From Psettodes erumei (Eukaryota; Chordata; Actinopteri; Pleuronectiformes; Psettodidae): DNA of 64,000 nt. The stretch covers positions 1,554,501 to 1,618,500 of the forward strand of contig JAFBJZ010000888.1 in the NCBI GenBank assembly GCA_016785225.1, written 5' to 3'. Made by a program: the position numbers and the translations under genes. The notes under the pieces were generated by a model, which was not told where the DNA came from, ran no database searches, and was given only the letters and a program-made list of their open reading frames with translations. Shown here one piece after another: positions 54,401-59,931 of the stretch; within the stretch, counting starts at the first letter, position 1; every line of letters starts with the position of its first letter.

Positions 54401-57128
54401 GCAGTGAGGGCAAGGCTGGCAGCCTAACTGATGGACTGACTGGCTGAATTGCCGAGTTGGCTGGCTGCTGCTGAGCGGACAGAAACGCACAGAGGCACTG
54501 AGCAGACACAAACATGCCATTTCAGGAGGCTCATTCAATCAGTAATGATTTTCTCTTTCCGCTCACTGTTCTCTCTCCTCATGGCCCACCATGCTCCTTT
54601 GGACTCTGGCTGCTCAGCTTATTTTTTCTTTTCTTTCTTCCGTTCTTTTTTTTTTTTTTTTTTACCAGTGTGCACCACCTACAGATTTATGCAACAGCAA
54701 AAAGAAAAGGGAAAGTGCCAATTTAATAGAAACTGACCAAAAATGTTTAAATCATGTGAACCAAGAATATGAGCAATAAAACAATTATCCAAGAATACAT
54801 TATAAGTAAATAAGTGGGTATTGATATGGTATGATTGAATATATAAACACAACATCGACAAGTGTTCCCTTAGAGGCTGAATGCAGCTCTAAAATGCTAA
54901 CAATTGCTGATACTAATGCTGATAATTAATATTCATCAGGAATATATTCACGTTTGTAATTAATATTAATATGGAGCAGCACTGTGATGTAATCTTCAAT
55001 TGGAAGCCAAGGAGAAAATCTATCAGCCACACAAAAAATATAGAAATCACAGGTTGAAAAGTTGGATATTAACATGACAAATACAGTCACCTTTACCTGG
55101 AAAATCTCCTGGAAAATCTCCAAGATTTTTAGTGATGAAGGCGTTCAATATATCGATGTTGACGGACGGGTAAATAGGCATGTCGTAAGCTCACCTTCAG
55201 ACCAAGCAGAGCTCCTGAGTCTCGAGGCACACTTCCATCTTTCATTCGCTTGTTGAGCAAAATACGCCCTATTAGGCGATCCCCATCTTTGGACGGCTGC
55301 CACGTCACCGGGTGCTACAAGGTCAGAGCGACAACACACCTTTTGTTTAACAACTCGTCCACTTGAATCTGATCACTTCAGACCAAAGTAGACAACTGTC
55401 CATTGTGAAAGGGGGCATGGGGGTAGTATTTATTTACTCGGGGGGAAAAAAAGTTCACACAAACTCTGTTTGCTTATCAAAGCTGTTTCATTTTTTAGAC
55501 AACAACATGCAGAATTATTCAAATTCAAAATCAAGGGTTATCACCTTCCTGGGGGTCATTAATGGCCAAAAGTACAGATGAAAAATTTACAACGTTTACA
55601 GCGAAACACAACTCACAAATACAACTCGACAATAGCGTAAGGTGTTACTTCCAGAGCTTGTGTGAACCTGCCAGTGTGAAGGTGGAGTGAGCTTCATGCA
55701 GTGCCCCATGCAGAGTAAAGCAAGCAGCCCCAACACTCCTCCTCAAACCAGCTCTTCAAACTGGAGCAGGAAGACCGGAGTCTCACTCCGGTGCTTCGCT
55801 ACACACATACAGCCACCATCAAGTGGAGTAGTGAGGGGATAGCAGACAACGAAAAAGGGGGAGGAGGGGAAGATCATCTATGGTACAAGAACAAATGAGG
55901 TAGACCATCAATTTAAAGAAGAAAAATTATGGGGAAACAGAAAGCACAGCGTAAAGCCATGAGACAGAGAGAGGGTGAAATGACATATGCGGCAGTGGAA
56001 GGGAAAAAAGAAAAACAAATGTCTTGATTTTTTTTTTCTTTTGTGCAAAACAAATCCAATCTTCCCTGTTTTGTGCTTTACAGTAATTTGAGTTTTGCTC
56101 TAGAAGTGAATGGAAAGTTGGGCAGGGGGGTCAGGTTCTGTCTGGACTGGGTGCTGTGGGGTAGGGCAGCAGAGTGAGAGGGACGGGCCTGAGTAAAGGT
56201 GTTCCTACTGCACTAAACAGGACCGCTGCAGAGCAAGAACACAACATACGGAGGAGGACGAGCATGCAACTAGGAGAGACCCACATTCCTGTGTGCCATG
56301 ACAAACAGAGAGGTTGTGTGTCAGTGCTTTTTCTTTAACAACTACTGTAAGGTATGTAGTTTCTGTTTGGGGGGAGCAAAACAGCAAGTACAAGTAGCAA
56401 GCAAAGAGGGTGCCCCAAAAGACTTTTTCAGCAACACCGAGCAAGGTGGAGCCAAAAGTAACCGAAAAATTAAAAAAGGAACGAAATCGCAAAGGGAAAT
56501 CAATTTATACAAGGTCAAATAAAATCCAAAAAACAAACATCTCACCTATTTACACGTAGTGACAGAGAGCAAACAAAGACTGGATGGGTAGGTCATAAAT
56601 AATAAGAATAACAAAATGCAGGCTAGGTTGTCTCAGTACCTTCTCACTATGGCTATGCTCCTCGTTTAGGGTAGTGCTACTGCACGTATCAACTCCCGAG
56701 TCTTTAACCTGCGGTTCACACCATGCCAAGTCCTCTTCAAATGAGTGTCCCCCAAAGCGCACCATTTTCTTTTGCCTCTCAGATAAGGTGTGTGTCGGCT
56801 CGGACATAAATGCCTGCTCAATAGTTTTTCTTTTTCCCCTTTGACTGTCCCCTACAGGTGTGGGATAAAAACAGAAAGAAAAACAGAAAAACAACATGCA
56901 AAGGTGTAAATAAAACGAAGGAAACATGAAATGACAAAAGACTCTAGGAGAAGGGGGGATGGGGGGAGGAGAGAGACAGAGAGAGGGAGAGAGAGAGAGA
57001 GATTGGGGTTAAGGGGCGGGGAGGGGAGGGGGGGTCAAGGCAGGGCTCCACATGTCTCACCAAAGACATTGGGGAGGCCTCGCTGCTATGCCAAGACGCA
57101 TGGTCCCACCAATGGCCATCCAAATCTC
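888..57128 (-). CDS. rims2: RIMS2 (RIM2) gene, multi-exon, PDZ through C2B; 5' end outside window
   Basis: RIM2 is a presynaptic active-zone scaffold that links vesicles, priming factors and voltage-gated calcium channels. Twenty-six exons with GT-AG borders and matching phases are visible between 57128 and the stop at 888-890. Order: two alternative exons, PDZ, short linker, C2A, Ser/Arg-rich linker with a proline-rich RIM-BP site, C2B, C-terminal tail. Counting one alternative 5' exon (68 nt) and every other exon, the coding length is 3,191 nt, which is 2 nt completing a split codon plus 1,063 codons including stop. RIM2 rather than RIM1 is inferred from paralog-diagnostic wording in C2A and the linker. 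The zinc-finger/Rab3-binding exons are not in the window, so this is a 3' partial gene. Which teleost duplicate (a or b) is undetermined. Confidence 0.95.
1214..1353 (-). CDS. rims2: RIMS2 exon: C2B core
   Basis: 140 nt, entering with two bases (CA) that complete an Ala codon and leaving in phase 0 after GTTTTACAG. Encodes PYVKVYLLENGVCIAKKKTK, ARKTLDPLYQQQLPFEESP and GKVLQ. The KKKTK stretch is the polybasic strand of RIM C2B, implicated in the family in phosphoinositide binding. Donor GTAAGA, acceptor CTCCTCAG. Confidence 0.95.
1459..1560 (-). CDS. rims2: RIMS2 exon: start of C2B
   Basis: 102 nt, phase 1 in and phase 1 out. Encodes DIQIGMVEKKGALEVEVIRA then RGLVGKPGSKALP, the first two strands and loop 1 of C2B. 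Loop 1 lacks the aspartates used for calcium coordination in synaptotagmin. Acceptor CTGTTTTTCAG, donor GTAATT. Confidence 0.94.
1724..1836 (-). CDS. rims2: RIMS2 exon: conserved pre-C2B segment
   Basis: 113 nt. The entering base T completes Asn (AA|T) and the final G is completed by the next exon. Encodes LIFPGVRLSSDAQFSDFLDG and LGPAQLVGRQTLATPPM, a segment nearly invariant among RIM1, RIM2, RIM3 and RIM4. Acceptor TTTATTTCAG, donor GTGAGA. Confidence 0.95.
2030..2171 (-). CDS. rims2: RIMS2 exon: first exon shared by full-length and gamma forms
   Basis: 142 nt, starting with AA (completing Glu or Lys according to the upstream exon) and ending in AA of the next Asn. Encodes AGGKKLRSTIQRSTETGLAV, EMRSRMTRQASRESTDGSMN and SYSSEG. 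It can join the linker exon at 15001-15245, the skipped form ending at 35173, or the gamma first exon at 4649, because all three end in phase 1. Confidence 0.95.
2172..4648 (-). other. Intron between gamma first exon and shared C2B-side exons
   Basis: About 2.5 kb with no recognisable coding exon or RNA gene on either strand. AT-rich, with a short pyrimidine-rich patch near 3220-3370 and a CA-rich stretch near 2696-2712. Confidence 0.6.
4649..4793 (-). CDS. rims2: Alternative first coding exon of RIM2-gamma
   Basis: 145 nt of coding sequence from ATG at 4791-4793 to a GTAAGC donor. The start context GGTCACCATGG is a full Kozak match. Encodes MGRQGHDTTAPAPGMRI and then QRSQSKMSLSASFEALAVYF and PCMNSFDEEDG, followed by one base of the next codon. 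The second half matches the N-terminus of gamma-type RIMs; the first 17 residues are an extension relative to RIM4-gamma, with a second in-frame ATG at codon 15. Confidence 0.88.
4794..5200 (-). promoter_or_regulatory. rims2: Probable internal promoter and 5' UTR for RIM2-gamma
   Basis: Inferred from position immediately upstream of the gamma start codon. The stretch carries a CCAAT motif (plus strand 5115-5119, usable in either orientation), a TGACGT half-CRE near 5056 and more CG dinucleotides than the flanking introns. No TATA box stands out. The transcription start cannot be placed from sequence alone. Confidence 0.45.
5201..15000 (-). other. Large intron upstream of the gamma promoter
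   Basis: About 9.8 kb separating linker exon 15001-15245 from the gamma promoter. Holds scattered homopolymers (for example C-run near 8957-8967), a CA-rich patch near 14361-14386 and purine-rich sequence at 10500-10740 and 14690-14870. Open frames here are short and have no RIM-like or otherwise recognised content. Confidence 0.6.
15001..15245 (-). CDS. rims2: RIMS2 exon: linker with KRRSS site and SQLSQT
   Basis: 245 nt, entering with T of a split codon and leaving after one base (G). Encodes DFASKMKNRQMGSSGG, then NITKSTSISGDMCNLEKTDG, SQSDTAVGTVGTDDKKRRSS, IGAKMQAMVGMSRKSRSTSQ and LSQT. This matches the RIM2 segment with SKMQNRQM and KSTSISGDMC. KKRRSS is a basophilic kinase-type site. 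The acceptor GGCTGACAG follows an unusual run of C residues on the sense strand. Confidence 0.93.
15269..15310. repeat. G/C homopolymer tract beside a splice acceptor
   Basis: Plus-strand run of G interrupted only by single T residues over about 42 bp; on the gene strand it is a poly-C tract ending 24 nt before the exon at 15245. It occupies the place of the polypyrimidine tract. Confidence 0.9.
15311..21873 (-). other. Intron
   Basis: About 6.6 kb. Contains a short TA repeat near 17379-17390, a 14-bp direct repeat at 17456-17469 and 17480-17493, and a perfect 18-bp palindrome at 19227-19244. No coding exon or RNA gene recognised. Confidence 0.6.
21874..22110 (-). CDS. rims2: RIMS2 exon: Glu-rich cassette in the linker
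   Basis: 237 nt, phase 2 in and out, so it can be included or skipped without changing frame. Encodes 78 whole codons beginning QLQSRSQSREGEE and ending EEKEEDLHQRSISETDL; 20 are Glu and 6 Asp. Both borders are good (CCGTCTTCAG acceptor, GTAACA donor). The frame is open across the whole exon despite strong purine bias on the sense strand. I do not recall this segment in the canonical mammalian RIM2, so it may be an optional or fish-specific exon; function unknown. Confidence 0.72.
22111..22688 (-). other. Intron
   Basis: 578 bp between the NRKI exon and the Glu-rich cassette. Nothing else recognised. Confidence 0.7.
22689..22855 (-). CDS. rims2: RIMS2 exon: SSDSDVSDVSAVSRTSSASR linker segment
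   Basis: 167 nt, phase 0 in, ending CG of a split codon. Encodes RSGRDPRGSDNLSAK, SSDSDVSDVSAVSRTSSASR, FSSTSYMSVQSERP and QGNRKI. The SFSSTSYMSVQSERP.GNRKI wording is that of RIM2. Very Ser-rich. Acceptor CTGTCTGCAG, donor GTAGGC. Confidence 0.95.
22856..24830 (-). other. Intron
   Basis: About 2.0 kb. Contains an old interspersed repeat at about 24149-24400 and a poly-T/A patch near 23590. No additional exon recognised. Confidence 0.6.
24149..24400. mobile_element. Degenerate teleost interspersed repeat
   Basis: Starts GGCTCAGTTCACCCAAAT and includes a GGCTCAAAGCTC block and AGACAATCCACAGAC followed by a TTATTTTCT block, the same order of words seen in an abundant fish repeat. Class not determined; recognition is from memory and the copy is diverged. 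Confidence 0.5.
24831..24931 (-). CDS. rims2: RIMS2 exon: MEERTRQMKL segment
   Basis: 101 nt, entering with GT that completes Ser (A|GT) and leaving in phase 0. Encodes MDMEERTRQMKLKMNKYKQG and AGSDSRLEQDYHK, matching RIM2 (human MDIEERNRQMKL.KYKQ.AGSDPRLEQDYH as remembered), with an extra KM pair. Acceptor TGTGGTCAG, donor GTAAAA. Confidence 0.95.
26212..26650. mobile_element. MITE-like non-autonomous DNA transposon remnant
   Basis: Inverted arms: AAATGAAACAATGGCTATG at 26278-26296 matches, with one mismatch, the reverse complement of 26547-26565; similarity extends outward for roughly 20 bp each side. The left part begins TACAGTGGAG and carries GATTTGAAATGAAACAA-like wording typical of an abundant fish DNA-transposon family. 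No transposase frame. Outer borders are approximate. Confidence 0.55.
27135..27163. repeat. AAG trinucleotide repeat
   Basis: Imperfect (GAA)n run on the plus strand within a wider purine-rich block; it is CTT-rich on the gene strand. Confidence 0.85.
27174..27206 (-). CDS. Possible 33-nt cassette exon (unconfirmed)
   Basis: Between exons 35173-35279 and 24831-24931, both phase 1 at the shared junction, lies an AG-flanked, GT-followed 33-nt segment that would insert DTDSPSWTNSG-type residues in frame. The acceptor context (GTGATCCCAG) is acceptable; the donor GTCTGT is weak. No homology support, so this may be chance. Confidence 0.2.
28344..28373. repeat. TG dinucleotide microsatellite
   Basis: About 15 uninterrupted GT units on the plus strand, in an intron. 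Confidence 0.95.
30191..30208. repeat. GT microsatellite
   Basis: Nine GT units, intronic. Confidence 0.9.
31205..31275 (+). mobile_element. 3' tail of a teleost LINE/SINE
   Basis: Contains AAAAGAGATTTTAATCTCAA followed by TGAGACTAACCTGGTTAAAT and AAAGGTAATAAAGG, closely matching the 3' end shared by very abundant fish retroposons. Only the tail is recognisable; family name not certain. Confidence 0.65.
31544..31588. repeat. Imperfect CA/CATA repeat
   Basis: ACACAT and CATACA units running into ACACACAC; intronic. Confidence 0.85.
33595..33640. repeat. CA dinucleotide microsatellite
   Basis: About 22 CA units with one CG interruption near the left end; the longest microsatellite in the window. 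Confidence 0.95.
34018..34038. repeat. GA microsatellite
   Basis: About ten GA units inside a purine-rich block. Confidence 0.85.
35173..35279 (-). CDS. rims2: RIMS2 exon: RIM-BP-binding proline motif
   Basis: 107 nt, entering with one base (completing AG|G Arg) and leaving after one base (A). Encodes AHPRSGSVQTSPTGTPMSSR and RGRQLPQLPHTGKDR. RQLPQLP fits the RxLPxxP consensus through which RIMs bind the SH3 domains of RIM-binding proteins, linking RIM to calcium channels. Donor GTAAGT is optimal; acceptor GTCATATAG is pyrimidine-poor at its end. Confidence 0.95.
35280..36829 (-). other. Intron with GGTGAG-rich low-complexity patch
   Basis: About 1.55 kb. 36121-36180 is a minisatellite-like run of GGTGAG/GGTGGG units on the plus strand. 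The long minus-strand open frame at 35963-36394 is proline/histidine-rich low complexity and lacks splice borders. Confidence 0.6.
36121..36180. repeat. GGTGAG-type minisatellite
   Basis: Repeated GGTGAGGTGAGGTGGGGTGA units, intronic. Confidence 0.75.
36830..37015 (-). CDS. rims2: RIMS2 exon: RS-rich linker with MRSMPSL and SAPPSPAL
   Basis: 186 nt, phase 2 in and out. Encodes NHGAMDRHEYHSRSRSADQR, PTIERPSSRSRSTERPHDSS, LMRSMPSLPSGRSAPPSPAL and T. Matches the RIM2 segment with RSRSTEQRP, RSRSSERP and LMRSMPSL. Acceptor CTCTGTAG, donor GTGTGA (less usual). If the donor is not used the frame continues for about a dozen residues (CDPDRSRSPA) to a stop at about 36796. Confidence 0.93.
37016..40068 (-). 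other. Intron
   Basis: About 3.05 kb. Has a GT microsatellite at 37842-37862. No further exon recognised; a minus-strand open frame at 39364-39714 has no recognisable content. Confidence 0.6.
37842..37862. repeat. GT microsatellite
   Basis: About ten GT units. Confidence 0.9.
40069..40185 (-). CDS. rims2: RIMS2 exon: Arg/Tyr-rich optional linker cassette
   Basis: 117 nt, phase 2 in and out. Encodes RNHRVYPICREEAVRLLRST and RMARAYSEGAYSSDYDYE. Open throughout, with CTTTTTTCGCCAG-like acceptor context (GATATTTTTTCGCCAG) and a GTATTG donor. The composition (helical REEAVRLLRSTRMARA then a Tyr/Asp-rich end) looks like real protein and differs from flanking Ser/Arg linker. I do not recall it in canonical mammalian RIM2; it may be an alternative exon. 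Confidence 0.75.
40186..40987 (-). other. Intron
   Basis: About 0.8 kb, with a GA microsatellite at 40579-40597. Nothing else recognised. Confidence 0.65.
40579..40597. repeat. GA microsatellite
   Basis: Nine to ten GA units in an intron. Confidence 0.85.
40988..41053 (-). CDS. rims2: RIMS2 exon: HFLTLPR cassette
   Basis: 66 nt, phase 2 in and out. Encodes HFLTLPRTRHTQPIDDPQKD and P. SHFLTLPR.RH is a known RIM2 linker phrase; the first Ser is completed across the splice (AG|C). Acceptor TTTGGTCGCAG, donor GTAGAC. Confidence 0.88.
41054..42940 (-). other. Intron
   Basis: About 1.9 kb. Purine-rich on the plus strand at 41085-41340, giving long spurious minus-strand open frames. No exon recognised. 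Confidence 0.6.
42941..43079 (-). CDS. rims2: RIMS2 exon: linker with STLSVPEQVMSSNHCS
   Basis: 139 nt. Entering AC completes Asp (G|AC); ends AG of a split codon. Encodes YRPNGRDFQSSTLSVPEQVM, SSNHCSRSADINRARSRSPS and VPPPS. Clear RIM2 match (DYRHNGRDLQSSTLSVPEQV in the mammalian protein as remembered). Acceptor TCTTTGTAG, donor GTAACT. Confidence 0.95.
43080..45317 (-). other. Intron
   Basis: About 2.2 kb; a short CTG run near 45005-45016. Nothing else recognised. Confidence 0.65.
45318..45386 (-). CDS. rims2: RIMS2 exon: RISDSEISDYDCEDGVGV
   Basis: 69 nt, phase 1 in and out. Entering GA completes Arg (A|GA) or Gly (G|GA) according to the exon before it. Encodes SQRISDSEISDYDCEDGVGV and IT, an acidic stretch just after C2A that is characteristic of RIM2. 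Acceptor TTTATCTCAAAG, donor GTAATG. Confidence 0.93.
45387..47081 (-). other. Intron
   Basis: About 1.7 kb. No exon or RNA gene recognised; plus-strand open frames at 45845-46352 have no recognisable content. Confidence 0.65.
47082..47108 (-). CDS. rims2: RIMS2 27-nt microexon after C2A
   Basis: 27 nt between a strong acceptor (CTGTTTTTACAG) and a GTAAAG donor, phase 1 on both sides. Inclusion inserts nine residues, giving NKGSYSHNSG at the junction between LQ of the C2A-end exon and SQRISD of the next. Its length, phase and splice sites fit a neuronal microexon; no transcript evidence is available. Confidence 0.7.
47109..47604 (-). other. Intron
   Basis: 496 bp between the C2A-end exon and the microexon. 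AT-rich; nothing else recognised. Confidence 0.7.
47605..47758 (-). CDS. rims2: RIMS2 exon: end of C2A
   Basis: 154 nt, phase 0 in, ending with A of a split Arg/Asn codon. Encodes ILIELETALLDDEPHWYKLQ, THDVSSIPLPRASPNTQRRQ and LHGESPTRRLQ: the last C2A strands and the start of the linker. Acceptor CCTGTGACAG, donor GTACGT. Confidence 0.95.
47941..47982. repeat. 22-bp tandem duplication
   Basis: CCATGTAATGACCTTGAG occurs twice with a 22-bp period in the 309-bp intron between two C2A exons. Confidence 0.85.
48068..48239 (-). CDS. rims2: RIMS2 exon: C2A middle
   Basis: 172 nt, entering with T (AG|T Ser) and leaving in phase 0. Encodes DKSKRRTKTVKKSLEPKWNQ, TFMYSPVHRREFRERMLEIT and LWDQARVREEESEFLGE. 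The basic KSKRRTKTVKK strand is the family's phosphoinositide-binding surface. The position equivalent to synaptotagmin Asp232 is Ala, so calcium binding is not expected. Acceptor TGTTCCTCCAG, donor GTAAGA. Confidence 0.96.
48240..48643 (-). other. Intron
   Basis: 404 bp between two C2A exons; nothing else recognised. Confidence 0.7.
48644..48774 (-). CDS. rims2: RIMS2 exon: start of C2A
   Basis: 131 nt, phase 0 in, ending AG. Encodes VKLWYDKVGHQLIVTILGAK, DLPPREDGRPRNPYVKIYFL and PDR. VTILGAKDLP..EDGRPRNPYVKIYFLPDR is the RIM2 form (RIM1 has VNVLQATDLP and KMYFLPDR as remembered). The loop-1 Asp next to PYVK is Asn, as in RIM C2A domains generally. Acceptor GCCCCCGCAG, donor GTAAGA. Confidence 0.97.
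48775..52078 (-). other. Intron
   Basis: About 3.3 kb. No exon, RNA gene or clear repeat recognised. Confidence 0.65.
52079..52191 (-). CDS. rims2: RIMS2 exon: PDZ-C2A linker
   Basis: 113 nt. Entering GT completes Ser; leaves in phase 0. Encodes SSSFESQKMDRPSISVTSPM and SPSMLRDAPQYLSGQLS. SSFESQKMDRPSISVTSPMS is a RIM2 signature. Acceptor CATGTCAG is weak in pyrimidines; donor GTAAGT. Confidence 0.95.
52462..52508 (-). CDS. rims2: RIMS2 exon: DIPRIPDSTHAQLES
   Basis: 47 nt, starting with A (GG|A Gly) and ending with A of Ser. Encodes DIPRIPDSTHAQLES, identical to the mammalian RIM2 sequence as remembered. Acceptor GTTTTTTTTCAG, donor GTGAGT. Followed by a 270-bp intron. Confidence 0.95.
52509..53490 (-). 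other. Intron
   Basis: About 1.0 kb; nothing else recognised. Confidence 0.7.
53491..53614 (-). CDS. rims2: RIMS2 exon: PDZ C-terminal half
   Basis: 124 nt. Entering GT completes Gly; ends GG of the next Gly. Encodes DQVLEWNGKLLQGATFKEVY and NIILESKPEPQVELVVSRPI. Contains the PDZ D.VLEWNG strand and the alpha-B helix region (ATFKEVYNIILES). Acceptor TTTTTGCAG, donor GTGAGA. Confidence 0.96.
53759..53858 (-). CDS. rims2: RIMS2 exon: PDZ core
   Basis: 100 nt, phase 0 in, ending with G. Encodes VVGGKMTESGRLCAFITKVR and KGSLADTVGHLRP. With the preceding LGLK it forms the carboxylate-binding region of the RIM PDZ domain, which binds ELKS/CAST and calcium-channel C-termini. MTESGRLCAF is RIM2 wording (RIM1 has MTDLGRLGAF). 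Acceptor CTGCCTCTACAG, donor GTATTC. Confidence 0.96.
53859..55194 (-). other. Intron
   Basis: About 1.3 kb. Holds a GA microsatellite at 54369-54397 and a poly-T run at 54646-54663, plus a near-tandem CTGGAAAATCTC pair at about 55096-55119. Confidence 0.7.
54369..54397. repeat. GA microsatellite
   Basis: About 14 AG units, intronic. Confidence 0.9.
55195..55314 (-). CDS. rims2: RIMS2 exon: PDZ N-terminal segment
   Basis: 120 nt, phase 0 on both sides. Encodes HPVTWQPSKDGDRLIGRILL and NKRMKDGSVPRDSGALLGLK. HPVTWQPSKDGDRLIGRILLNKR is shared by mammalian RIM2; LGLK is the start of the PDZ binding loop. Acceptor TGACCTTGTAG, donor GTGAGC. Either upstream alternative exon ends in phase 0 and can join it. 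Confidence 0.96.
55315..56639 (-). other. Intron
   Basis: About 1.3 kb; no exon, RNA gene or clear repeat recognised. Confidence 0.7.
56640..56851 (-). CDS. rims2: RIMS2 alternative exon B (DSGVDTCSSTTLNEEHSHSEK)
   Basis: 212 nt, entering with GG (completing Gly after one upstream base) and leaving in phase 0. Encodes DSQRGKRKTIEQAFMSEP, THTLSERQKKMVRFGGHSFE, EDLAWCEPQVKDSGVD and TCSSTTLNEEHSHSEK. The last part is found in a known mammalian RIM2 isoform. Its length (2 mod 3) and entry phase equal those of the 68-nt exon at 57061, so the two are frame-compatible only as alternatives. Acceptor CCCACACCTGTAG, donor GTACTG. Confidence 0.88.
56967..57001. repeat. GA-rich tract in the intron between alternative exons
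   Basis: (GA)n with interruptions on the plus strand; on the gene strand it is a CU-rich tract within the 209-nt intron separating exon A and exon B. Confidence 0.85.
57061..57128 (-). CDS. rims2: RIMS2 alternative exon A (SWHSSEASPMSL)
   Basis: 68 nt, entering with GA (completing Gly) and leaving in phase 0. Encodes DLDGHWWDHASWHSSEASPM and SL, matching the RIM2 segment GD.DYNWLDHTSWHSSEASPMSL that precedes HPVTW. Acceptor CCAACCTTACAG, donor GTGAGA. This is the most 5' RIM exon recognised in the window. Confidence 0.9.
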
Positions 57129-59625
57129 CTGTAAGGTTGGGGGGGAAGGGGGAGGGAAGGCACACATACACAAGAGAGGACAGCGAGAGGGACCAGTGAG
57201 GACACCACGAACCACAACGCACAGACATCAACACACGCATACACATAATACACGCTCAGGACTACACAAGACATTCGAACTTGCATTCAGGCCCACATAT
57301 ACTGCTCAAACTCAAAAGGTGATCATCATGTGCAACTCTACATGGTCCCTGTGGAGAAAGAAAGACACAGCTCAGATAATAATACGTGAAGGACAAATAG
57401 TGAGATGACCGCCTCAACACTGTACAGTAAAGGAAGGACACGCGCCTGCATTCCCAGACACAGAATTGTCAGTTGGGACATTCATGGCTCCTCTCTTCCT
57501 CTGCAGGACATAAAGATTAAATCCCAGCACTCGCTGAGCGGTCGGAGGAGACCGGCCAGTAGGGTCACCAGCAGGGCTAACAAGACAGCTGCAGTCACAC
57601 CTACACACAAGTCAGAGTTTCAAACTGATAAAAAAAACCTCCAGGAACTGACAACATGAACAAAAATCAGACTGTCCTCATTTCACCCCTTTATAGATGC
57701 TTAAGTAAAAATGTGAATTATACATTTTACAGGCTTCATCTCTACCTTCATCATTTACCACTGATTTAAATGCACTAGGAATATCGCCAAAAAATATTAG
57801 GCTTATGGAAAGATTTGGGAAATGATGTCCAAATGATACAATGTCAACCATTTCAAATGTAATCTCGTTTGTTTACAACCTGGGTTTCTTGCAGTGTTTT
57901 AAAGCAGAAGGTGAACCCTTTGCCTGGAACTATCTCAGCTCAGTTAAAACTCCTAAAAAAATACAAACATTTACCTAAAGAGGAAGAAGGCCACCGCGCT
58001 ATTTCACATAGTGTGACTATTGTTTTGGCCATCATCCTCTCACTATATTGATCACAAGAAAGCAACAGTGTCTTTCTCTAAAAACAAGACTTTTATTTTT
58101 CATTCATCTCTTTGCTGAACCCCCTTACTTTCTATTCCTCTTTATTCTCATCCGTATAACACTGTTTTAAAACTCTTTGCTGGGACTCTTGGTTCACATC
58201 AGCAGACAGCAATGCACATTTTGTTCAAACAAAGTTAGCATGCTATCTTATCCTAAAGTAGCTGCATCTGCAGGAGGGAGCAGGGCAGGTCTCTAATGTG
58301 TTTAACTGGGGATTCAGATTGCAGTGCCACGCAGCCTTAACTGACCTCAATCTAAAGTGCACCAGGGAGAGCTTTTAAAGATGAGGCTCTGATTACAACT
58401 TCTGTAGTAGCATCAGTGGGCACAGCCTTGAGTAATACAGGCTGAGCATTACAGGAGGTTTCTGGGACATTTCTTTTTTAAATTTATCACTTTCTCATCA
58501 GTCCAGCTAAAGGGTGAGAGAGGAACTGATGGAAGTAAGACCCCTAGGAGAGGAAATCAAGACCTGCAGCCCAATCGCTTGCTACAGACGTGATGCGTTC
58601 ATCACAAGAAACAACAGAAAGAGAATACATGATATTTGAAATGAATGTAAACTTAGTGTGAGTATTTGAGCTGATGGAACGACATGTCTGCACAGCTAAC
58701 TTTGTCATCGTAAAGGGTTTGCCCTGTTTTCCCATGTTGACTCACAGAAAGAGAGATGGAGAGCGCTTTCAATTTGATTAAGAGGCTTAAAAATCCAAGC
58801 TAATTAAAAAGAGTGAAAAATATTCAATCCAAAGGTAGTGCTAAGATTCCCAATAGAGAGTAGTGTGGAGGCAAAGAAGACTGAGGTTGAGGCTGTCCAG
58901 CTGAAAGAATTTAGCTGTCAGAGAGCAGTAACTGTTAGACTGCTGAGAAAGCAGTGATTGCTTTGTCCCGAGACCTTAGAGTGTAGCATATCTTTGCGTT
59001 TAACATCCCATTATGTAGAAGCAATGGGCATTTAAATGTTATTCGCTTAAACTGACAAGTCATTTCGCAATTCAGTAATAAAGTGAATTAAGAAATGGTC
59101 CTCATGAAATTGCTCTTATTAAAGCATATAAAGGATGAGTCATTTAAACAACACAGAAAGTCTGTTTGGTCCTGACAGGCATTCAGCAGACACTGGTTCT
59201 TGCCTTGTTCGTGGGCTGTTCATATACTCGGGAGGTGCGAGAACATACAGCTCCGCGGCTGCAGGTACGGTTGTCTGAAGACACTGCGTTTGTGCAGCCC
59301 CTGGGCCATATACATTGCATTTCCCACACTTCACTTCCCCTGCAAAGAGCTCTAGAACCTAATGGATCTATACACTGCAGGCCTCCTTCAGGCATTATCT
59401 GGCTAAGGATTCAATCTCAGGGAAATCAGGAAAGTTTGATGGAAAGGAGTAAAAATAGGCTGCATATGCGTCTCAATGTAGTGGACCAGCCAGTCAGGGA
59501 CTGGAGAATGCGGGTAAAGAGGAAGGGCTTTCATGAAGAAGAAGGAGGAGAAGAATGCTCTTTAAAAATTGCACTGCTGTGAATAAATAAAGCCGCATCT
59601 TCAGGTCTTCTGACAAAGTGGCGAT

Positions 59626-59650
59626 ACACACACACACACACACACACACA
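59626..59650. repeat. CA microsatellite
   Basis: About 12 CA units. Confidence 0.9.
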
Positions 59651-59931
59651 GCTGATGCAGAAATGCACTACCTAACATACAGATCTTGTTTTAAAGGATA
59701 ATTCAAGTTTATTACCACTTCAGCCTTATCTCCATGTGTCCCCCCATATGGATTATGATAGATTCCAAAGTGCCGGCAGATACAGGTTCTCATTTACAAA
59801 GTGAAAACAAATTACCATTTTATGTATGGCAATGTAATTAAAAGGTAAAAAGGAAAGTGAGAACCTTTAAGTGAAGCCTTAAATGTCACAGATAGTGCCT
59901 CACTGCACTGGCCTGTCCATCTAGAACAGTA

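Noticed and set aside
59166..59582. 138-residue plus-strand open frame with a hydrophobic start
   Set aside because: Could look like a signal peptide, but the rest has no recognisable domain and no transcription signals; likely chance.
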